From the NCBI GenBank assembly GCA_038238555.1, contig JBBRXP010000190.1, positions 1 to 11,449 of the forward strand: 11,449 nt of DNA, read 5' to 3'. Source of the stretch: JANNXQ01 sp038238555 (GTDB taxonomy: Bacteria > Verrucomicrobiota > Verrucomicrobiia > Chthoniobacterales > Chthoniobacteraceae). Numbering within the stretch: the stretch's first letter is position 1; every line of letters starts with the position of its first letter. The position numbers and the translations under genes are program-made. Positions 7,336-11,449 of this stretch are shown piece after piece. Under the pieces are notes generated by a model. It did not search any database, was not told the DNA's origin, and worked only from the letters and a program-made list of their open reading frames with translations.

Positions 7336-7719
7336 ATGAAACCGCCTGACATTTCCGAATCCGAATGGGCCGTGATGGAGGCGCTCTGGCAGGGCGCTCC
7401 ACAGACCGCTTCCGAGGTCACCAAGACTCTGCGGCCCACGATGAACTGGGCGGAGAACACAGTCCGCACGCTGCTCACACGGCTGGTCGAAAAGGACGCC
7501 CTGAAGACGGGCGAGAACGCCAGCGGCACCCGCGTCTTCTCGGCTGCGGTGAAGCGCGAGGCGTGTGTGGGCGCGGAGAGCGAGTCTTTCATGCAGCGGG
7601 TTTTTCGCGGGGCGTCGAAGCCGCTGCTCATTCATTTCGCGCAGAATGCGCAGCTCAAGCCGGAAGAGGTGCGCGAGCTGAAAAAGATGCTCGATCAATC
7701 TCTCAAGAACCAATCCTGA
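7336..7719 (+). CDS. BlaI/MecI/CopY-family transcriptional repressor
   Basis: This 127-residue protein has the usual length for the family (about 120-130). Residues 5-72 form the winged helix: ISESEWAVMEALW (6-18), TASEVTKTL, then the recognition helix around NWAENTVRTLLTRLVEKDALK (37-57) and the wing ending in RVFSAAV. The dimerisation helices follow, with KPLLIHFAQNAQLKPEEVRELKKMLDQ (95-121). In S. aureus BlaI and MecI, proteolysis between Asn101 and Phe102 inactivates the repressor; the aligned spot here is H100-F101, so a cleavable bond at the same place is plausible. The gene is followed after 21 bases by the M56 peptidase gene, the classic repressor/protease pairing. It is probably autoregulated by the two operators before it. 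The regulated stress is unknown; nothing in the window points to beta-lactams. Confidence 0.93.
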   Translation: MKPPDISESEWAVMEALWQGAPQTASEVTKTLRPTMNWAENTVRTLLTRLVEKDALKTGENASGTRVFSAAVKREACVGAESESFMQRVFRGASKPLLIHFAQNAQLKPEEVRELKKMLDQSLKNQS

Positions 7720-7740
7720 ACCCTCCACCACAACAATCTT

Positions 7741-9330
7741 ATGAACACCCTCGATTCCTTCATCCCATGGCTCCTGTCCGCGAGCCTGCGCGCATCCGTG
7801 CTCGCACTCGCGGTGCTGGGTCTGCAATTTGCATTCAGCCGCTGGCTGCCCGCGCGGTGGCGTCATGCACTGTGGCTGCCGGTGGTTCTGGTGCTCCTGG
7901 TGCCCGTGCTGCCAGCGACCCGCTTCAGCGTGGAGAACGGTTTTCTTTCAAAGCCGGTCATCGTTCAAGCTGTCGCACAGTCCGCCGAGGCACAGTCCGC
8001 CGCGGTGCAGGAAGCGTTTGCCGAAATCCCGGCTGTGGCAGAGCCGGCATCGTGGCAGCCGGGCGGGTGGCAAATCCTCTTTGCAACGTGGCTGCTGGGG
8101 GCTTGTGGCGTGCTGGTCGTCGGTGGCGTCGGCTATCGGCGGAGCCTGCGCCGGATCGCGCGTGAAGCGGTGGTGACGAGCGCGGAGATCACTGAGTTGG
8201 TTGCCCGTGACGCGCATCAGCTTGGCATGAAACGTTTGCCGCGCGTGATTGTATCCACAGCGGTGGACAGCCCGGCGGTGGCGGGCCTGCTTCGTCCTGT
8301 GCTTCTTCTGCCGGCGAGTTTTCCAAATGGATTTTCCGCTGGTGAGGCGCGCATGGTCTTGCTGCACGAACTCACGCACCTCAAACGCCATGACCTGCCG
8401 TTGAACTGGCTGCTGTGCGTGCTCCAGGTATTTCATTGGTTCAATCCGCTGCTCTGGCTCGCCTTTGCCCGCATGAGGACTGACCGCGAAACGGCGTGCG
8501 ATGCGCAGGTGCTCGGAGCCGACGCGGAAGATCGTCGTGCCGACTATGGCCATGCCTTGCTGAAGCTCCAGCACACGGCGTCGCAACCCGCGCTCGGTCT
8601 CGCCTTCGTCGGCATCTTCGAGCGTGCCGGAATGCGCTCGCGCATTCGCGCCATCGCCACTCATCGCCAACCGCATCCCGTGTCGGGTTTGGCTGCGGCA
8701 CTGATGATCGCCGCGCTCACGCTGGTGGGTGCGACGCGTGCGCAAGAGGTCAAAGCCGAGCAGCCAAAGGAGGCCCCAGCACAAGCGAGCACGGACCAGA
8801 AGAACAAGGCTGGCGGCGGCACGTTCGTGTCATTCAAAGACGGCACACTGACACTCAAGGGCAATGCCGGCGAATTGGTCTGGAATAACATCACCGAGAA
8901 AACCAAGGTGTTTCTTTCGGAGAATTCCGACCTGGATAAATCCTCAGGCATCGTTGGCGTCTTGAGCAAAGTGGAAGCCGGGACATGGGTCTTCGTTGCT
9001 GGGAACAAGTCATTCATTCGTGTCGGCGCGGCGAAAGAGGGTCACGTCACAGGCACCTTTGTATCCTTCAAAAACGACCGGATGCTGCTTCTGGGGAAAG
9101 ACCTCAAGCCGGGCAATTTCACCAAGAAATATGGCAACCAGCTTTCCTATGGCAAGTTTTCCGAAAGCGTCCCCGTTTTTGAAAGCGTTGATGGCAACGA
9201 CTTGACGCTGGCAGGCACACCCTCCACGACTTTGCCCAACATCAAGGAAGGGACGCTGGTCACCGTTTACTACGGGCAGACAGACGGAAGCTTCGTCCGC
9301 ATCGAAATCGGCGTGCCGAAGCAGAAGTAA
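7741..9330 (+). CDS. M56-family (BlaR1-like) membrane metallopeptidase with a novel C-terminal sensor module
   Basis: This 529-residue protein has hydrophobic segments at about 9-32, 42-59, 110-131 and 222-241, and a last one at 315-333. The zinc site H209-E-L-T-H213 plus E250 (DRETACD) has the same 37-residue spacing from the second His to Glu as BlaR1. The family sits in the membrane and, on ligand binding outside, cleaves the BlaI-type repressor directly or through a relay. After the last membrane segment comes a polar linker (335-359, rich in Lys, Glu, Gln and Ala). A 170-residue module (360-529) then takes the place of the penicillin-binding domain of BlaR1. The module contains two GTFVSFK[DN]-initiated halves and has no SxxK or other transpeptidase motif. 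It is predicted to be mostly beta, which is inference. The same module forms almost the whole of the next gene product. The stimulus is unknown; a ligand shared by both copies is the simplest idea. Confidence 0.9.
   Translation: MNTLDSFIPWLLSASLRASVLALAVLGLQFAFSRWLPARWRHALWLPVVLVLLVPVLPATRFSVENGFLSKPVIVQAVAQSAEAQSAAVQEAFAEIPAVAEPASWQPGGWQILFATWLLGACGVLVVGGVGYRRSLRRIAREAVVTSAEITELVARDAHQLGMKRLPRVIVSTAVDSPAVAGLLRPVLLLPASFPNGFSAGEARMVLLHELTHLKRHDLPLNWLLCVLQVFHWFNPLLWLAFARMRTDRETACDAQVLGADAEDRRADYGHALLKLQHTASQPALGLAFVGIFERAGMRSRIRAIATHRQPHPVSGLAAALMIAALTLVGATRAQEVKAEQPKEAPAQASTDQKNKAGGGTFVSFKDGTLTLKGNAGELVWNNITEKTKVFLSENSDLDKSSGIVGVLSKVEAGTWVFVAGNKSFIRVGAAKEGHVTGTFVSFKNDRMLLLGKDLKPGNFTKKYGNQLSYGKFSESVPVFESVDGNDLTLAGTPSTTLPNIKEGTLVTVYYGQTDGSFVRIEIGVPKQK
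8818..9327 (+). repeat. Module copy A (C-terminus of the M56 protein)
   Basis: These 170 codons align without gaps to 9534-10043. By my hand count 17 residues differ (about 90% identity) and roughly 27 further codons differ only silently. Silent changes outnumber replacements although there are far fewer silent sites, so both copies appear constrained. Similarity weakens to about ten codons upstream and stops at the stop codon. Confidence 0.92.
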
Positions 9331-9395
9331 TCCAATCTCCATTAACGTCAGCATCTCATTGTTCAATAAAACCCAAGTCATCAAACACCTACAAC

Positions 9396-10046
9396 ATGAA
9401 AACTGTATCTCATAACATCGTCAGTGGCATCTTGTCCGGAATCGTCACCATGCTCGGCATCGTGCCGTTAAATCTCATTGCAGCTGATGCGCCAGCAGCG
9501 GAAAAGACCAGCCAGATGGAAAAAGCCGGATGGGGCACGTTCGTGTCATTCAAAGACGGCACACTGACACTCAAGGGCAATGCCGGCGAACTGGTCTGGA
9601 ATAACATCACCGAGAAAACCAAAGTTTTTCTCTCGGAGAATTCCGACCTGGATAAACCCTCGGGCATCGTTGGCGTCTTGAGCAAAGTGGAAGTCGGGAC
9701 ATGGGTCTTTGTTGCCGGGAACAAGACGCTCATCCGGGTGGGTGCGGCGAAAGAAGGTCACATCACGGGCACGTTCGTATCGTTCAAGAACGACCGGATG
9801 CTGCTGCTGGGGAAAGACCTCAAGCCGGGCAACTTTACCAAGAAATACGGCAACCAGCTTAACTTTGGCAAGTTTTCCGAAAGCGTCGCCGTTTTTGAAA
9901 GCATTGACGGTGGCGACTTCACGCTGGCAGGCACACCCGCAACGGCTTTGCCCAAGATCCAGGAAGGGACGCTTGTCACCGTTTACTACGGGCAGACAGA
10001 CGGAAGCTTCGTCCGCATCGAGATCGGCGTCCCGAAGAAAAATTAG
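9396..10046 (+). CDS. Secreted stand-alone copy of the M56 sensor module
   Basis: The 216-residue product has a signal peptide in residues 1-30 (KTVSHN, then IVSGILSGIVTMLGIVPLNLI) with likely cleavage after IAA, and a short linker (DAPAAEKTSQMEKAG). The same 170-residue module as at the end of the M56 protein fills residues 47-216. It has no enzyme motif I can recognise. Each half starts with GTFVSFK and ends with an L-x-[KE]-[VI]-x-x-GT-x-V-x-V strand pair; this resembles small beta-barrel repeat domains of the DUF5666 kind, but only loosely. It lies 65 bases after the M56 stop and 58 bases before the G8 gene, all in one direction, so it is probably in the same operon and induced with it. 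Possible roles: soluble co-receptor, decoy that dampens signalling, or the structural protein whose state the M56 copy mirrors. These are inferences. Confidence 0.85.
   Translation: MKTVSHNIVSGILSGIVTMLGIVPLNLIAADAPAAEKTSQMEKAGWGTFVSFKDGTLTLKGNAGELVWNNITEKTKVFLSENSDLDKPSGIVGVLSKVEVGTWVFVAGNKTLIRVGAAKEGHITGTFVSFKNDRMLLLGKDLKPGNFTKKYGNQLNFGKFSESVAVFESIDGGDFTLAGTPATALPKIQEGTLVTVYYGQTDGSFVRIEIGVPKKN
9534..10043 (+). repeat. Module copy B (stand-alone secreted protein)
   Basis: This is the partner of 8818-9327. Differences cluster in the second half (SY/NF, P/A, NDL/GDF, STT/ATA, NIK/KIQ). The first 40 residues are identical, as are the 20 residues of the segment TLVTVYYGQTDGSFVRIEIG near the end. 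Confidence 0.92.
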
Positions 10047-10104
10047 GAATCCCGTGTCCGGCTGCTCACCCCCGCTCAAATTCAACCAAGATGGAATCAT
10101 CGCG

Positions 10105-11449
10105 ATGAATCTTAATCTAACCCTCCTCTGCACGCTCATACTTACAGCCGCGATGTCCGCAGCGGAACCCGTGGTGTTCAATGCACGCACGGCGCATAGC
10201 GGCAAATGGTCGGACGCTCAGACATGGGAAGATGGGCGCCAACCACAGGCGGGCGATTTTGTGCAGGTGCGTTCTGGACACGTCGTGACCTATGACGTGT
10301 CTTCGGATGCTGCGCTGCGGATGCTTCATGTCGCGGGCACGCTCACATTTTCGCGGGAAGTGTCCACGTTGTTGGATGTCGGCCTCATCAAGGTCGAACC
10401 TGGCGAAACCACGACTGAAGATGGTTTCAACTGCCACGATGAAGCTCCCGCGCCACAGGCGGGCGCTTCGCTGCCGGTGTTGGAAATCGGCACGCTGGCG
10501 TCGCCCATCCCAGCAGGTGTGAAGGCAACAATCCGATTGCGCCAGTTCAAGGGCACGAATCCAGAAACACTGCCCGCCATCATTGCCTGCGGCGGGCGCT
10601 GGGACGTGCATGGCGCGCCGATGAAGCGCACCTGGTTGAAGCTAGCCGCCCCTGCGAAGGTGGGCGATGTCCGTGTGACGGGGGAGCAACCGGTGACGGA
10701 CTGGCATGTTGGTGATCACATCATCATCACGACGGGCGACGCAGCACCCCTGGAGTCTGGGCCCAGCTTTCAAATCAGGAATATTGAAAATCCCCAACAC
10801 AAACCGGTGGGCACGGAAGAGCGCGTGGTCACTGCCATCGAAGGAGCGGTGCTCACGCTGGATCGTCCTCTAACTAAAGCGCACCACGGCGAAGAAGGGA
10901 TGCGTTGTGAAGTCGCGAACCTCTCCCGGAATATTGTCATTGAGTCTGCCGATCCAGCAGGTGTGCGTGGTCATACGATGTATCACCGCGACTCTTCGGG
11001 CGGCATCAGTTACGCGGAGTTCAGGCATCTTGGGAAAGAAGGCGTGCTCGGCAAGTATGCGATCCATTTTCATCTCGTGCGCGATACGATGCGCGGCAGC
11101 GGCGTGCTCGGCGCCAGCATCTGGGATTCGCTCAACCGCTGGGTCACCATCCACGGCACCGATCATCTGCTCATTCGCGATTGCGTCGGTTACCAGTCGC
11201 GCGGACACGGCTTCTTCCTCGAAGACGCCACCGAGCAATGGAACGTGTTTGACCGCAATCTCGCCGTGCAGGCATTCAGGGGCGAGGCCTTGCCGAAGCA
11301 GGTTCTGTCATTTGATCCCAACGATGGCGCGGGCTTCTGGTGGGCGAATGGGCGGAACACCTTCACCCGCAATGTCGCGTGCGAGAACGACCGCTACGGC
11401 TTCCATTTTCAAATCGCCAAGACACCCGACTTCAATCCCGTGCTGCGCG
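10105..11449 (+). CDS. Secreted G8-domain, beta-helix protein (3' end outside window)
   Basis: The frame is open from ATG 10105 to the window end (448 codons visible) without a stop. Residues 1-20 are a signal peptide (NLNLTLLCTLILTAAMSAA, cleavage before E21). A G8 domain follows at about 24-150: GKWSDAQTWEDGRQPQAGDF (33-52), VRSGHVVTYDV, then LRMLHVAGTLTF (71-82), the typical W-x(5)-W, P-x-x-GD and G-x-L-x-F pattern. Later come WDVHGAP, LKLAAPAKVGD, the KYAIHFHLVRD segment (317-327) and SRGHGFFLED (365-374), which match the G8-plus-parallel-beta-helix arrangement known from the CEMIP/TMEM2 and fibrocystin families. CEMIP acts in hyaluronan breakdown, so a polysaccharide-binding or -cleaving role outside the cell is reasonable but unproven. 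It follows the stand-alone module gene by 58 bases and is probably the last visible member of the BlaI operon. Confidence 0.85.
   Translation, partial: MNLNLTLLCTLILTAAMSAAEPVVFNARTAHSGKWSDAQTWEDGRQPQAGDFVQVRSGHVVTYDVSSDAALRMLHVAGTLTFSREVSTLLDVGLIKVEPGETTTEDGFNCHDEAPAPQAGASLPVLEIGTLASPIPAGVKATIRLRQFKGTNPETLPAIIACGGRWDVHGAPMKRTWLKLAAPAKVGDVRVTGEQPVTDWHVGDHIIITTGDAAPLESGPSFQIRNIENPQHKPVGTEERVVTAIEGAVLTLDRPLTKAHHGEEGMRCEVANLSRNIVIESADPAGVRGHTMYHRDSSGGISYAEFRHLGKEGVLGKYAIHFHLVRDTMRGSGVLGASIWDSLNRWVTIHGTDHLLIRDCVGYQSRGHGFFLEDATEQWNVFDRNLAVQAFRGEALPKQVLSFDPNDGAGFWWANGRNTFTRNVACENDRYGFHFQIAKTPDFNPVLR

Noticed and set aside
7174..8784. Long minus-strand frames (7174-7866 and 7948-8784)
   Set aside because: They are antisense to the clearly identified BlaI and M56 genes and resemble no protein family.
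7741..9330. Classical beta-lactam sensor BlaR1
   Set aside because: The protease part fits, but the C-terminal domain has no SxxK or KTG motif and is replaced by the repeat module. No beta-lactamase or PBP gene is near.
1..11449. tRNA, rRNA, CRISPR array, insertion sequence or integrase
   Set aside because: I found no cloverleaf, rRNA-like block, regularly spaced short repeats, transposase or terminal inverted repeats, despite the rearranged look of 3815-6138.

Overview
The window is high-GC bacterial DNA. It carries a gene mix typical of the Planctomycetota–Verrucomicrobiota (a soil or freshwater Verrucomicrobium-like genome is my best guess): a DUF3179 protein, a BNR-repeat sialidase, a sulfatase, a COG3618-type amidohydrolase with a Tat leader, a BlaI/M56 pair and a G8-domain protein. 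Almost every product has a signal peptide, lipobox or Tat leader. Recognisable Shine-Dalgarno sequences are rare. The lineage is inferred from gene content, not from a marker gene.

Left part (1-3814, plus strand). The 3' end of a DUF3179 gene is followed, one base later, by a predicted lipoprotein with TIM-barrel hydrolase character. Next come a small secreted EF-hand protein and an intrinsic terminator at 2305-2337. Then comes a secreted beta-propeller-like (GH32/43-like) protein whose frame is broken by one extra base in a CCC run near 3210.

Middle part (3815-7131), a damaged neighbourhood. A 40-codon remnant at 3826-3957 matches the C-terminus of the gene just before it. An intact minus-strand sialidase (3958-5349) follows. 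After it lies an in-frame chimera: the first ~106 residues of a sulfatase, including the CTPGR motif, run directly into what looks like the C-terminal end of a GH123/DUF4091 protein. The amidohydrolase after it needs one base added in a CCC run near 6260 to join its Tat leader to its catalytic domain. Either this is a decaying carbohydrate-degradation island or some of the indels are assembly errors.

Right part (7283-11449), the most interesting unit. A BlaI-family repressor is preceded by two near-perfect 14-bp ACTACA-nn-TGTAGT-type operators laid over its putative promoter. An M56 (BlaR1-like) membrane metallopeptidase follows. Instead of a penicillin-binding sensor, it ends in a 170-residue extracytoplasmic module made of two related halves. 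The next gene is a secreted protein consisting of a signal peptide plus almost the same module (about 90% identical by my count). Last is a secreted G8-domain/beta-helix protein that runs off the window.

Working model (inference): M56 senses a signal outside the membrane through the module and cleaves BlaI, which opens the operon. The free module is a soluble partner or competitor for the same ligand, and the G8 protein is an output that binds or processes a polysaccharide. No beta-lactamase or beta-lactam sensor is visible.
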